This document shows positions 28,976 through 37,818 of a DNA stretch of 64,000 nucleotides, in pieces. This DNA comes from Streptomyces sp. NBC_01463 (GTDB taxonomy: Bacteria; Actinomycetota; Actinomycetes; Streptomycetales; Streptomycetaceae). Position 1 is the stretch's first letter, and each line of letters starts with the position of its first letter. Made by a program: the position numbers and the translations under genes. Location: positions 5,828,001 through 5,892,000 of the forward strand of contig CP109468.1 in NCBI GenBank assembly GCA_036227345.1, written 5' to 3'. The notes beneath the pieces were generated by a model, which made no database searches, was not told the DNA's origin, and saw only the letters and a list, made by a program, of their open reading frames with translations.

Positions 28976-31900
28976 TCAGCTCTCCAGGATCAGGGCCAGC
29001 TCCTCGGCCGCGACCGGCCCGGAGTCCGGCGCGCCGACCAGGGCGACCGCACGGTCCATCCGGTCCCGCCAGATGCGCGCGCCCAGCGCGTCGAACACCT
29101 CGCGGGCCGCGAGCAGCCGGCTCGCCGGGTCGGAGGCGCCGTGCACGGCCAGGGCGAAGCCGACGTCCGCCTCGATCCGGGCCTGAAGGAAGCGGTCCTC
29201 GACCTCCTCGGCCGCTTCGAGGGCCTCCCGCAGCACGGTCTGCGCGGCCTCCGTCCGGCCCTGCCGCCAGCTCGCCTCGCCGATGCCGCGCAGGGCGTGC
29301 GCCTCGCCGAGCCGGTCGCCGTCCTCGCGGGTGAGCTCCAGCACCTTGTAGCAGACCTCCTGGGCACGGGCCGGATCACCCTGCCGCAGCAGGGCCTCCG
29401 CCATCCGGTAGGTGTTCTGCGTCTCGCCCCGTACGGAGCTGGCCTCCCGGCTCTTGGCGATCGCCTCCGTGCACAGCGCCATGCCCGCACGGACGTTTCC
29501 GCGCTCCAGTTCGAGCTGGGCCAGCAGCCCCAGGACATGGGATTCACCCGCGGTGTCGCCCGCCTGACGGAACCCCTCCAAGGACTCCCGCGCGCCGCGC
29601 GCGGCCTCGTCCAGCTCACCGGAGAAGCGGGCGCACAGCGCGAGGTTGCGGAGTGTCACCGCCCGTCCGTGGACCTCGCCGCACGCGTCGAAGAGCGTCA
29701 GGGAGCGCAGCAGCCAGGACCTCGCCTCCTCGTACCGGCGCTGGTAGATCGCCAGCGTCCCCAGTGAGCGCAGCATCGTCGCCTCCCCGAGGCGGTCCCC
29801 GGTGCGTTCCGCGGCGGCCAGCGCGTTCTCGGCACAGGAACGCCAGTCCTCCAGGTAGTTCTTCGCCTCGAAGAGCGTCGTGCTGTTGACGGTCAGGCCC
29901 CAGGCGTACGCCGAGCGGTCGGTGCCGGAGGCCTGGCCGATGACATCTGCGAGCGCGGTCCGCTCCGACTCGAACCACATCATCGGATCGTCCAGCAGCT
30001 CGTCCACCAGATCCGTCGGCAGGGGAAGTCTTCGCACCGGTCCGTAAACCACCGAGTGGCCGCCGCCGTAGGCGCGTTGGCGGGCCGAGTCGGCGAGCGT
30101 CAGCCAGCCGCCGTACGCCCGCTCCAGCGCGGCCCCACGTTCCTCCTCGCTCTCCTCGTCCTGCGCGCGCTCCCAGGCGAACAGCCGCAGCAGGTCCTGG
30201 AACCGGTAGCGGATGCCGGGACCGGAGGAGTGCGCCACCTCAAGGAGCTGCGCGTCCACGAACTGCTCGATGAGGTTCTCCGCCTCCACCGGATCGGTGT
30301 CGAGGAGGGCCGCGCCGACCCAGGCCGCGAAGTCGGGCACGGCCAGCAGCCCGAGCCGCCGGTACAGCTTCCGCGCGGCGGGCGGCAGATCGCGGTAGCT
30401 CAGCCGGAACCCGGCGCGCACGCCCCCTTCTCCGGGGCTCAGCTCGTCCAGCCGCCGCCGCTGGTCCTCCAGCCGGCTGACCAGCGTCCGTACCGACCAG
30501 TGCGGCTTGGCGGCCAGCCGGGCGCCGGCGATCCGCAGGGCCAGCGGCAGCCGGTCGCAGAGTTCGCCGAGACGTGCGGTGGCGGCCGGGTCGACGCCGA
30601 TCCGGTTGCCGCCGGCGATCCCGGCGAGCAGCGCGGTCGCCTCGTCCGCGGCCATCGCGTTGAGCCCGATCTGCAGCACGGCGTAGTCACCGAGCAGCTC
30701 GTCCATCGGGTCGCGGCCCGTGATCAGCACGCAGCAGCGGCCGTTGCCCGGCAGCAGCGGCCGGATCTGCTGGAGCGAACGGGCGTTGTCGAGCACGATC
30801 AGCACCCGCTTGCCGCCCAGCACGCTGCGGTAGAGCGCGGCGCGTTCGCCGGGGTCGGCGGGGATCTGCGGCGCGGGCACGCCCAGCGCGCGCAGGAACC
30901 GGTCGAGCGTGGTGGCGGGGGAGACGGGATCGTCCAGCTCGTCGTACCCGCGCAGATCGGTGAAGAGCTGCCCGTCGGGGAAGCGCGCGGCGATCCGGTT
31001 GGCCCAGTGGACGGCGAGTGCGGTCTTCCCGACGCCACTGATGCCGCTGATGGCCGCCATGGCCAGGGGCGACCGGCCGAGCCGTTCGTCCAGCATCCGC
31101 TCCAGCGCGCCCAGTTCCCGGGACCGGCCGGTGAACGAGGCGGACTCGACAGGGAGTTGGCACGGTACGCCGGGCGCGGGCGCGGGCGCGGGCGCGGGAG
31201 CCGGGCCGGCCGGGGGCTGGGTGAGCTCCGGCGAGTCCCGCAGGACGAGATCGTGCAGCCCCTGGAGGACCGGTCCGGGCTCGATGCCCATCTCCTCCAC
31301 CAGGAACCGCCGGCCCTCCCGGAAGGCGGCCAGTGCCTCGGCCCGCCGCCCGGAACGGTACTGGGCCAGGATCAGATGGGCCCTCGCCTGTTCGCGCAGC
31401 GGGTGCTCAGCGACGAGTGCGGAGAGCTCGGGAACCAGGGCGTGGTGGTGGCCCAGCTGGAGCCGCAGCCCGGCGTACTCCTCGTGCACGTCCAGTCGCA
31501 GCCCCTCCAGCCTGCCGGCCTCCTGCTCGACCCGGACACCGGTGACACCGTCCAGCGCCCGGCCGCGCCAGAGGGACAGCGCCTCCGCGAAGATGTCGCA
31601 GGCCTCGGCGGTCTGCCCGCCGCGGGCCGCCTCGCGGGCGCGGCCCACCCGCTCCTCGAAGTCGACAACGTCGATGCGGTGGGCGCGGGCGATGAGCGTG
31701 TAGCCGGGGTGAGCGGTCACGATCAGGTCGCTGCCGCCGGTCGCCGCTCTGAGGACCTTGCGCAGCGCGGCCACACAGATGGCGATCTGGTTGCGCGCGG
31801 TGGCCGGTGCGCCGTTCGGCCACACGGTGTCGATGAGGCTGTCCACCGAGACGACCCGGCCCGGCGCGAGCAGAAGCATCGTCAGGACGGTGCGTTGCCT

Positions 31901-31978
31901 CGGCCCCCCGAGAGCGAGTGAACTGCCGCCGAACCGTACGTCCAACGGTCCCAGAAGCCGGAAGGCGATCTGCTGCAT
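28976..31978 (-). CDS. AfsR/SARP-family regulator with NB-ARC and TPR domains
   Basis: This 1000-residue regulator opens with an OmpR-like winged helix (FRLLGPLDVRFGGSSLALGGPRQRTVLTMLLLAPGRVVSVDSLIDTVWP) and a BTAD domain to about residue 250. An NB-ARC/STAND ATPase follows, with P-loop SGISGVGKTALAVHWANR near 309 and Walker B-like RVLIVLDNARS. A C-terminal array of TPR-like helices spans ~650-1000. This is the AfsR architecture. Such proteins activate secondary-metabolite genes and may be controlled by phosphorylation. It is divergent from a second SARP with a 318-bp shared gap. Confidence 0.93.
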   Translation of the reverse strand: MQQIAFRLLGPLDVRFGGSSLALGGPRQRTVLTMLLLAPGRVVSVDSLIDTVWPNGAPATARNQIAICVAALRKVLRAATGGSDLIVTAHPGYTLIARAHRIDVVDFEERVGRAREAARGGQTAEACDIFAEALSLWRGRALDGVTGVRVEQEAGRLEGLRLDVHEEYAGLRLQLGHHHALVPELSALVAEHPLREQARAHLILAQYRSGRRAEALAAFREGRRFLVEEMGIEPGPVLQGLHDLVLRDSPELTQPPAGPAPAPAPAPAPGVPCQLPVESASFTGRSRELGALERMLDERLGRSPLAMAAISGISGVGKTALAVHWANRIAARFPDGQLFTDLRGYDELDDPVSPATTLDRFLRALGVPAPQIPADPGERAALYRSVLGGKRVLIVLDNARSLQQIRPLLPGNGRCCVLITGRDPMDELLGDYAVLQIGLNAMAADEATALLAGIAGGNRIGVDPAATARLGELCDRLPLALRIAGARLAAKPHWSVRTLVSRLEDQRRRLDELSPGEGGVRAGFRLSYRDLPPAARKLYRRLGLLAVPDFAAWVGAALLDTDPVEAENLIEQFVDAQLLEVAHSSGPGIRYRFQDLLRLFAWERAQDEESEEERGAALERAYGGWLTLADSARQRAYGGGHSVVYGPVRRLPLPTDLVDELLDDPMMWFESERTALADVIGQASGTDRSAYAWGLTVNSTTLFEAKNYLEDWRSCAENALAAAERTGDRLGEATMLRSLGTLAIYQRRYEEARSWLLRSLTLFDACGEVHGRAVTLRNLALCARFSGELDEAARGARESLEGFRQAGDTAGESHVLGLLAQLELERGNVRAGMALCTEAIAKSREASSVRGETQNTYRMAEALLRQGDPARAQEVCYKVLELTREDGDRLGEAHALRGIGEASWRQGRTEAAQTVLREALEAAEEVEDRFLQARIEADVGFALAVHGASDPASRLLAAREVFDALGARIWRDRMDRAVALVGAPDSGPVAAEELALILES

Positions 31979-32296
31979 CTACGGCCCCCTGGCTCACCTT
32001 GCACCCCCCGGTGCACCTTCCCTGCATTGTCATCGGACGTCTGCCGCGGGGCCACCTCTCACATCGCCGTACGACGACGGTATCCGGCCATCGAGTGTCC
32101 CGGCTGCGCAACGGGTTTCGACGCACGAAAGAGCGTGCCGTATAGAGCGGCCGTGGCTCCGGCATAGGACCTGCGCAAGTCTGTGGGCACTGATATCTCA
32201 AGCACGGCATCGAAATCACATCAAAATCGGGACAACACAGCCGTTCGGCAGGGTGACCGGCACAGCCGGATCACGACCATCGCCGAACGGGGAGCC
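31979..32296. promoter_or_regulatory. Divergent promoter region of two SARP genes, with leader stem
   Basis: A 318-bp gap, more AT-rich near 32180-32240, must hold both promoters. CCGTTCGGC (32241-32249) pairs perfectly with GCCGAACGG (32282-32290). The right arm abuts and partly overlaps the GGGGAG ribosome site of the downstream SARP, so the stem could influence its translation. I see no clear SARP heptamer repeats. Confidence 0.45.
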
Positions 32297-34246
32297 ATGG
32301 AATTCCACTTGCTCGGGCCGGTCGAGGCCAGACGTGAGGGTCTGCGTATCGCCGTCCCGGGAACGAAGATGCGCACGGTGCTGGCAGCGCTTCTGCTGGC
32401 CAGGGGCCGGGTGGTGCCGGATTCCCGGCTCAGCGCGCTGCTGTGGGGTGCGGACCCACCGGCCACGATGAGCGCCCAGATCCACACGTACGTCTCGCGG
32501 CTGCGCAAGCTCCTGGAACCCGAGGTGTCCCTGGAGCGCCGGGCGCCGGGGTACGTGATCGTCACGACCGGCTGCCTGCTCGACGTGGTGGAGTACGAAC
32601 GGCTGGACCGGTCCGGCCGGCAGGCGCTCCAGGACGGGCGTTACGACGCGGCCGGCACCCTGCTGCGCAATGCGCTGGATCTCTGGCGCGGCCCCGCCCT
32701 CGCGGATGTCACCGAATTCCTTGAGGAGGAAGAGGCTCCGCACTGGCAGGAGGAGTACGCGGCCACGCTGGAAAACCGGCTGGAAGCCGATCTCGCACTC
32801 GGCGGACACCAGCGGATCACCGCCGAACTCATCCGCCTGGTCGTCGAATTCCCGCTGCGCGAGCGCATGCGGGCCCAACTGATGACGGCCCTGTACCGGT
32901 GCGGCCGGCAGTCCGAGGCGTTCCAGGTGTTCGACGAGGGCCGGGAGTTGCTCGCTGACGAACTCGGTGTCGACCCCGGCCACGATCTGCGGGAGGCCCA
33001 TCAGGGGATTCTGTGCGGCAACTTGGCCTGGGCGCCCGAGCCCGGGACGGCCGTCGGTGCCGGTGTCGGTACCGGTGCCGATGTCGGTGTCGCACGGGCC
33101 GTACGCGCGCTCGCCTCGGCTCCGGCTGGGCACGTGCTCGGCGCGGCTCCGGCCGGGCTCGCGGTCGTCCGCTCCGGCTCCGATGACCGTCCGCCCGCCA
33201 TGCTGCCGCCGGACATCGCCCCGTTCACCGGCCGGGAACGCGAACTGGCCGTCCTGCGGGCCCTGCTCGCCCCGGGCGACGCGCAGGACGCTCCGAAGGC
33301 GCGGCGCTGCCTGATCACCGGGATGGCCGGGGTCGGCAAGACCGCCCTCGCCGTGCGCGCCGCCCACGCGGCCCAGGAACACTTCCCCGACGGGCAGCTC
33401 CACGCCGAACTCGTCGGCCGTGACGGGAGACCCGAGGACCCGCGCCGGGTTCTCGCCGGGCTGCTGCGGGCGCTCGGGCACGAGGTGTCCGAGCGGGTCT
33501 CCCACGACCTCGACGAACTCGTCCGGATCTACCGCACCCGCACGGCCGGCCGCCGGCTGTTGGTCATCCTCGACGGCGCGGTGGACAGCGACCAGCTCGA
33601 CCCGCTGCTGCCCGCCAGCGCCCACTCCGCCACCCTGGTCACCGGAAACAGCCACCTCGTCGTGTCCACCGGACCTGTCACCCTCGCGGTCGGGCCGATG
33701 GACGACGACGCGGCGCTGGAGCTGCTCTCGGCCCTGGCCGGTGCCGCACGGGTGGCCGCCGACCCCGAGGCCGCCGCCCAGCTCGTCGGCCACTGCGCCG
33801 GGCTGCCACTCGCCCTGCGGATCGCGGGGGCAAAGCTCGTCTCCCGGCCGCACTGGTCGCCGGCCCGGCTCGCCCGGCGCCTCGCCGACCCCGGGGCCCG
33901 GCTGAGCGAGCTGAGCTTCGGGGGCCTCGACGTCGACCGGACCCTGCGGGACTGGCTCCGACGCACGGACGGCGCCGGCCGCACGGTCCTGTCGAAGCTG
34001 TCCGTCCTCGGCGAGCGACCGTTCTCCGCAGCCGCGGCGGCCACCGTCCTCGGCCTCCAGGACCAGCGCGCCGAGGACCTGCTGGAGGAACTGGCCGACA
34101 GCTCCCTCATCGAGCCCGCCCGCCCGCCGAGAGGAACCGACGCCACGGGCGCCGGCCCGCTGCAGTACCGCTTCCACCGGCTCGTCCTGCTGTGCGCGCA
34201 GGCACCCGTCGTGCACCGGCCCTTCCCCGCCGCGCTGGCGAGCTGA
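32297..34246 (+). CDS. SARP-family regulator with NB-ARC domain, lacking the TPR region
   Basis: This 649-residue protein has an OmpR-like wHTH (FHLLGPVEARREGLRIAVPGTKMRTVLAALLLARGRVVPDS), a BTAD domain to about residue 240, a Gly/Val-rich linker with repeated GAGVGTGAD-like units, then an NB-ARC ATPase (P-loop GMAGVGKTALAVRAAH near 341; LPLALRIAGAKL in the ARC part). It ends where the AfsR-type TPR array would begin, so it is a medium-size SARP. The start at 32297 is set by GGGGAG. It may regulate the ABC system downstream (converging at 34275) or a remote pathway. Confidence 0.9.
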   Translation: MEFHLLGPVEARREGLRIAVPGTKMRTVLAALLLARGRVVPDSRLSALLWGADPPATMSAQIHTYVSRLRKLLEPEVSLERRAPGYVIVTTGCLLDVVEYERLDRSGRQALQDGRYDAAGTLLRNALDLWRGPALADVTEFLEEEEAPHWQEEYAATLENRLEADLALGGHQRITAELIRLVVEFPLRERMRAQLMTALYRCGRQSEAFQVFDEGRELLADELGVDPGHDLREAHQGILCGNLAWAPEPGTAVGAGVGTGADVGVARAVRALASAPAGHVLGAAPAGLAVVRSGSDDRPPAMLPPDIAPFTGRERELAVLRALLAPGDAQDAPKARRCLITGMAGVGKTALAVRAAHAAQEHFPDGQLHAELVGRDGRPEDPRRVLAGLLRALGHEVSERVSHDLDELVRIYRTRTAGRRLLVILDGAVDSDQLDPLLPASAHSATLVTGNSHLVVSTGPVTLAVGPMDDDAALELLSALAGAARVAADPEAAAQLVGHCAGLPLALRIAGAKLVSRPHWSPARLARRLADPGARLSELSFGGLDVDRTLRDWLRRTDGAGRTVLSKLSVLGERPFSAAAAATVLGLQDQRAEDLLEELADSSLIEPARPPRGTDATGAGPLQYRFHRLVLLCAQAPVVHRPFPAALAS

Positions 34247-34274
34247 CGCCGCCGGCGGACCTCTGCGGCGGGTG

Positions 34275-36236
34275 CTACTGCCGGACGCCGGCCAGGTCCA
34301 GGGCGCGGGCGCGCAGCGCCAGCCGGGCCGGGAGGACGCTGGAGACGAGCGCGAGGGCGAGCGCCGCCAGCGCGCTGGCACCGATGGCCGTCCACGGCAG
34401 GCTCAGCGAGAGCGCCGAACCGGCGTCCAGGACGCGGCGGTTGATGAGCATCAGGCTCGCGGCCTGGGTGCCGGTGGTGACGAGTACGGCGAGCACGGTC
34501 GCGGTCGCGGCGGTCAGGACCGCCTCCACCCCGACCATGGACAGGACCTGCCGGTCGTTGCCCCCGGTCAGCCGGAGCGTGGCGAAGTCCCGCAGCCGGT
34601 CGCCGGTGGACATCATCATCGTGTTGATGATGGCGATCAGCGCGTAGAGCAGGGCCGGCCCCAGGATGGTGATCATGGTGATCCAGTCGCTGCGGGCCCG
34701 CGGGTCGTCGTCGCCGCTGCCCCACTCCGCGGCGGGAGTGACCTTCGCCCCGTCGGCGGCGGCCAGTGCCGGTGCGGCGCCGGAGCCGGTGGAGACGAAC
34801 GCGGCGGTGGGCTGCTCGTCACCCGTCAGGTGCGCCGCCACCGAGGCGTACGGGAGCAGCACTTCGGAGAGGCTGAGCGGCGTCTCGACGAGGGCGACCA
34901 CCTTCACGGTGAGGGGGGTGCCGTCGGCCATCGCGGCGTCCAGGCGGTCGCCGACCCGCCAGTCGTGGGATGCGGCGAGGTCGCTGGAGACCGCGACGGA
35001 CGCGCCCTTCAGCGCGTCGAGCGAACCCGCTTCCGTCTTCAGCTTCCAGGTCGCGGCCGCGTCGCCGTCGATGGCGGTGGCCGCGACGGTCCCGCCGGTC
35101 ATGCCGCCGCCCAGGTCGGAGACGAGCGTGGGGCGGACGGTGGTGGTCCGGCCGTCGGGCAGGTCCCGCAGATGCCGCACCGCGGCGTCGGAGAGCCTGG
35201 ACCCGTCCTCCGGTTCGACCACGTACTGCGCGCTGAGCGCCGCACGTGACTGCTGGGCCCTGGCCTCGCCGAAGGCGAGCGTGGAGCCCACCACCGTGCC
35301 GCTCAGGCCGATCACCAGGAAGACCGGGGTCGCGGTGGAGACCGTCCGGCGCACCGCGGCCAGCGCGTTCTGCCGCGCCAGCATCCCGACCGCGCCCGCC
35401 GCCAGCGGCACCGGCAGGGTCAGCAGCCGGACCAGTGGAGGGACGAGCACCGGGGCGAACAGCGCGAGCCCCATGATGGCCATGACGTCGATCAACAGCG
35501 CCCAGACCGGCAGGTTCTGCGGGTCACGCAGCTGCGGGTCCTGCTGCATGCCGGGCGGCATGGTGGCGAACAGGGCCACCACCGTGCCGAAGAGCGCCAG
35601 GTAGGCGACGGCCCACACCCAGCGGCCGGCCGTCATCACCCTGCCGTCCACCGCGGCCGCGTTCAGCGCCTCGACCGGGCGTACCCGGCCGGCGCGGCGG
35701 GCCGCCGCGTAGGCGCCGAGCACCGCCACGCCCACCTCGACCGCCGAGGCGATCAGCAGCGGCCCGGCCGAGAACTCCACGGTGAAGCCCTCCGGGGCGG
35801 CGCCGCGGGCGACCAGCCACCGGGCGAAGAGCGGTGCGAGCACCGGGCCCAGGAGCGAACCGGCGACCGCGGCGACGAGCGAGACCAACACCGACTCGCC
35901 GATCACCAGCAGCCTGATCTGCCGCGGGGTGGCGCCGACGGCCCGCAGCAGAGCCGTCTCGCGGCGCCGGCCCGCGACGGCGAAGGCGAACGTCGACGCC
36001 ACGACGAACAGCGACACGAAGCCGGACATCCCGGCCATGAACGTGAGGAGCTTCTTCAGGGACGGCGCCGTCGGGTCGTTGTTCTCCAGCCCCGCCGACG
36101 TGCTGACGAGCAGGCCCGACGCGGCGATGAGCGCCACGCCCAGGGTGAGCGCGACGAACGAGCCGGCGAAGCCGGTCCACCGTTTGCGCAGCGTGGCCAC
36201 CGCGACGGGAACCAGGAGGGAGGACTTCCCCATCAC
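34275..36236 (-). CDS. FtsX-like ABC transporter permease (MacB/LolE-type)
   Basis: This 653-residue protein has the paired FtsX arrangement: an N-terminal helix (FAGSFVALTLGVALIAASGLLV), three-helix FtsX blocks (FVSLFVVASTFAFAVAGRRRETALLRAVGATPRQIRLLVIGES and a second near the C-terminus, DFATLRLTGGNDRQVLSMVGVEA), and a large extracytoplasmic domain around residues 340-500. It would work with the ATPase encoded immediately upstream; their junction overlaps (GTG at 36236, ATG at 36233, ATPase stop at 36235-36233). Such systems are mechanotransmitters or exporters of peptides and antibiotics. Confidence 0.9.
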   Translation of the reverse strand: MMGKSSLLVPVAVATLRKRWTGFAGSFVALTLGVALIAASGLLVSTSAGLENNDPTAPSLKKLLTFMAGMSGFVSLFVVASTFAFAVAGRRRETALLRAVGATPRQIRLLVIGESVLVSLVAAVAGSLLGPVLAPLFARWLVARGAAPEGFTVEFSAGPLLIASAVEVGVAVLGAYAAARRAGRVRPVEALNAAAVDGRVMTAGRWVWAVAYLALFGTVVALFATMPPGMQQDPQLRDPQNLPVWALLIDVMAIMGLALFAPVLVPPLVRLLTLPVPLAAGAVGMLARQNALAAVRRTVSTATPVFLVIGLSGTVVGSTLAFGEARAQQSRAALSAQYVVEPEDGSRLSDAAVRHLRDLPDGRTTTVRPTLVSDLGGGMTGGTVAATAIDGDAAATWKLKTEAGSLDALKGASVAVSSDLAASHDWRVGDRLDAAMADGTPLTVKVVALVETPLSLSEVLLPYASVAAHLTGDEQPTAAFVSTGSGAAPALAAADGAKVTPAAEWGSGDDDPRARSDWITMITILGPALLYALIAIINTMMMSTGDRLRDFATLRLTGGNDRQVLSMVGVEAVLTAATATVLAVLVTTGTQAASLMLINRRVLDAGSALSLSLPWTAIGASALAALALALVSSVLPARLALRARALDLAGVRQ

Positions 36237-37000
36237 TCGCCACCGCCCACACGTGCGGGCGCCGTGTCCGCTTCCAGCAGGGCCATGTGCTCGGCGACAC
36301 CCTGCGCGGTCGGCTCCCGCATCTCACCGGTGATGCGTCCGTCGACGAGGAAGACCACCCGGTCCGCGTACGAGGCGGCGACCGGGTCGTGCGTCACCAT
36401 GATCGTGGTCTGCCCCTGGTCGTCCACCAGGGACCGCAGCAGCTTCAGCACGGTCCGGCTGCTGCTGCTGTCCAGGGCACCGGTGGGCTCGTCGGCGAAC
36501 AGGACCGCGGGCGCCGTGATCAGCGCGCGGGCGATGGCCACCCGCTGCTGCTGGCCGCCGGACAGCTGCGAGGGCAGCCGCTTGGCGCGCTCGCCGAGTC
36601 CCACCTGGGCCAGGGCGGCCCGGACCTCCGCGGAATCGGGCCTGCGGCCCGCGAGCCGCAGGGGGAGCCCCACGTTCTGCTCGGCGCTCAGCGCGCCGAG
36701 CAGGTTGAACGCCTGGAAGATGAAACCGATCCGGTCCCTGCGCAGTTCGGTGAGGGCCTTCTCGCCGAGCGTTCCGAGATCGACGTCGTCGACGACCACC
36801 CGGCCCGAGTCGGGCCGGTCGAGTCCGGCCGCACACTGCAGCAGCGTGCTCTTGCCCGATCCGGACGGCCCCATGATCGCGGTGAGGGTGGTGCGTTCGA
36901 AGCCCACGGAGATCTCGTCGAGGGCACGCACCGCCGCGGAGGTGCCGGCCCCGTAGCACCTGCTGACCTGTTCGAGCCGGACCGCCTGAATGTCTGTCAT
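36233..37000 (-). CDS. ABC transporter ATP-binding protein (MacB/LolD-type)
   Basis: This is a 255-residue ATPase with Walker A GPSGSGKST near residue 44, Q-loop IFQAFNLL, signature LSGGQQQR near 143, Walker B VLFADEPTGALD near 164 and the H-loop VTHDP. The DEPTGALD and FQAFNLL motifs place it in the LolD/MacB/FtsE group that partners FtsX-like permeases. It forms a two-gene operon with the overlapping permease. A 34-codon ORF lies just upstream on the same strand. Confidence 0.93.
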   Translation of the reverse strand: MTDIQAVRLEQVSRCYGAGTSAAVRALDEISVGFERTTLTAIMGPSGSGKSTLLQCAAGLDRPDSGRVVVDDVDLGTLGEKALTELRRDRIGFIFQAFNLLGALSAEQNVGLPLRLAGRRPDSAEVRAALAQVGLGERAKRLPSQLSGGQQQRVAIARALITAPAVLFADEPTGALDSSSSRTVLKLLRSLVDDQGQTTIMVTHDPVAASYADRVVFLVDGRITGEMREPTAQGVAEHMALLEADTAPARVGGGE

Positions 37001-37175
37001 GCGTCAACGCCTTCAAGTGATGTCGTGCTGGTCCGATGAACTCGCCGTGCCCGTGGAGCCGGTTCAGTAGCCGCCCCATCGGTCCGGCAGATCCTGCCCG
37101 GCCGCTTCGGGGAACGGATCCAGCCGTCCCGGCGGGGTGTCCGGGGTGTCCGGGGAGTGCGGGGAGTCCTCGCTG

Positions 37176-37280
37176 TCATCCCCGAGGGGGCGCAGCTCGT
37201 CCGTTTGTGCCGGGCGGAGTGGCGGCCGTGTCGAGTGGCGTGTTCTTGACCGTGGTCGTGGGACGGAGCGGGCACTTCAT
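37176..37280 (-). CDS. Possible 34-residue peptide upstream of the ABC exporter
   Basis: This short frame starts with ATG at 37280 and has a very good ribosome site, AAGGGAG, six bases upstream. The predicted peptide starts MKCPLRPTTTV and is Thr/Pro/Ala-rich with one Cys. It is co-oriented with the ABC ATPase gene 175 bp downstream. It could be a leader or a small exported peptide, or chance in high-GC DNA. No family is recognised. Confidence 0.35.
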   Translation of the reverse strand: MKCPLRPTTTVKNTPLDTAATPPGTNGRAAPPRG

Positions 37281-37437
37281 CGAATCTCCCTTGAGGCGGT
37301 TGCCCGGGCAGCACCGCCAGATTCCCCCGCCCCTCTATGACGCCCCTACATCCGCGTGCCGGGGCCGGGCAGCGGCGCGGCCCGCCGCTTACGCGCTCGC
37401 TACACGCACCTCGCTACCGTGCTGTGACCTGCAAAAA

Positions 37438-37459
37438 AGGCCCTCCCGAAGGAGGGCCT
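37438..37459 (-). terminator. Original tRNA-Arg terminator, now left of attL
   Basis: AGGCCCTCC (37438-37446) and GGAGGGCCT (37451-37459) form a 9-bp stem with a CGAA loop. Six A residues lie at 37433-37438, giving a U-tract on the minus strand. It is a textbook rho-independent terminator beside the displaced tRNA 3' end, so it ended the tRNA-Arg transcript before insertion of the element. Confidence 0.8.
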
Positions 37460-37474
37460 GACGACGTACGGGCG

Positions 37475-37519
37475 GTGCGCCCCCGGCAGGACTCGAACCT
37501 GCGGCCAAGCGCTTAGAAG
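37475..37519 (-). repeat. attL core: displaced 3' part of tRNA-Arg
   Basis: These 45 bases are identical to 54138-54182. They contain the anticodon-side and 3' half of the tRNA gene up to the discriminator base. Similarity stops abruptly at 37520, where the 5' half of the tRNA is missing, so this is the copy created by site-specific integration. Confidence 0.92.
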
Positions 37520-37818
37520 AGAGTGTCTCTCTCACGCTGGTTCAGGGCCTTGACCTGCGAAGTAGCGGTGAGTCCCAGTCCGCCGATCCGCTTCATCCCC
37601 GTGTATTCACCGGAGGATGCGATTCCGCCCATCGCACCGCCTCGCCGACGGCGAGGCCACTGTCAGGCACCCCGACCGGGGTGCAGGGGGTAAAGGGCGG
37701 TGCACTCTGCAGATCCCACCGTCCCTGCTGCCTCCTTTAGGCCAAATGGGCGGTACGGAGGCCCTCGACGGGCGATGATGGTGCGGCTAGGCCATGAGCT
37801 ATCTCTACCTAAGAGCGG
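37520..37818. other. Non-coding left arm of the element
   Basis: No gene is seen. Two compact hairpins stand in a row: CCTCGCC/GGCGAGG (37640-37656) and GCACCCC/GGGGTGC (37667-37684). They may insulate the cargo genes from the flank or be part of the attP arm. Base composition drops toward the cargo gene. Confidence 0.5.

Noticed and set aside
37520..37560. A second intact tRNA at the left end of the element
   Set aside because: The sequence leaves the tRNA after 37519; no 5' half, D-arm or acceptor strand can be formed, so it is only the displaced 3' fragment.
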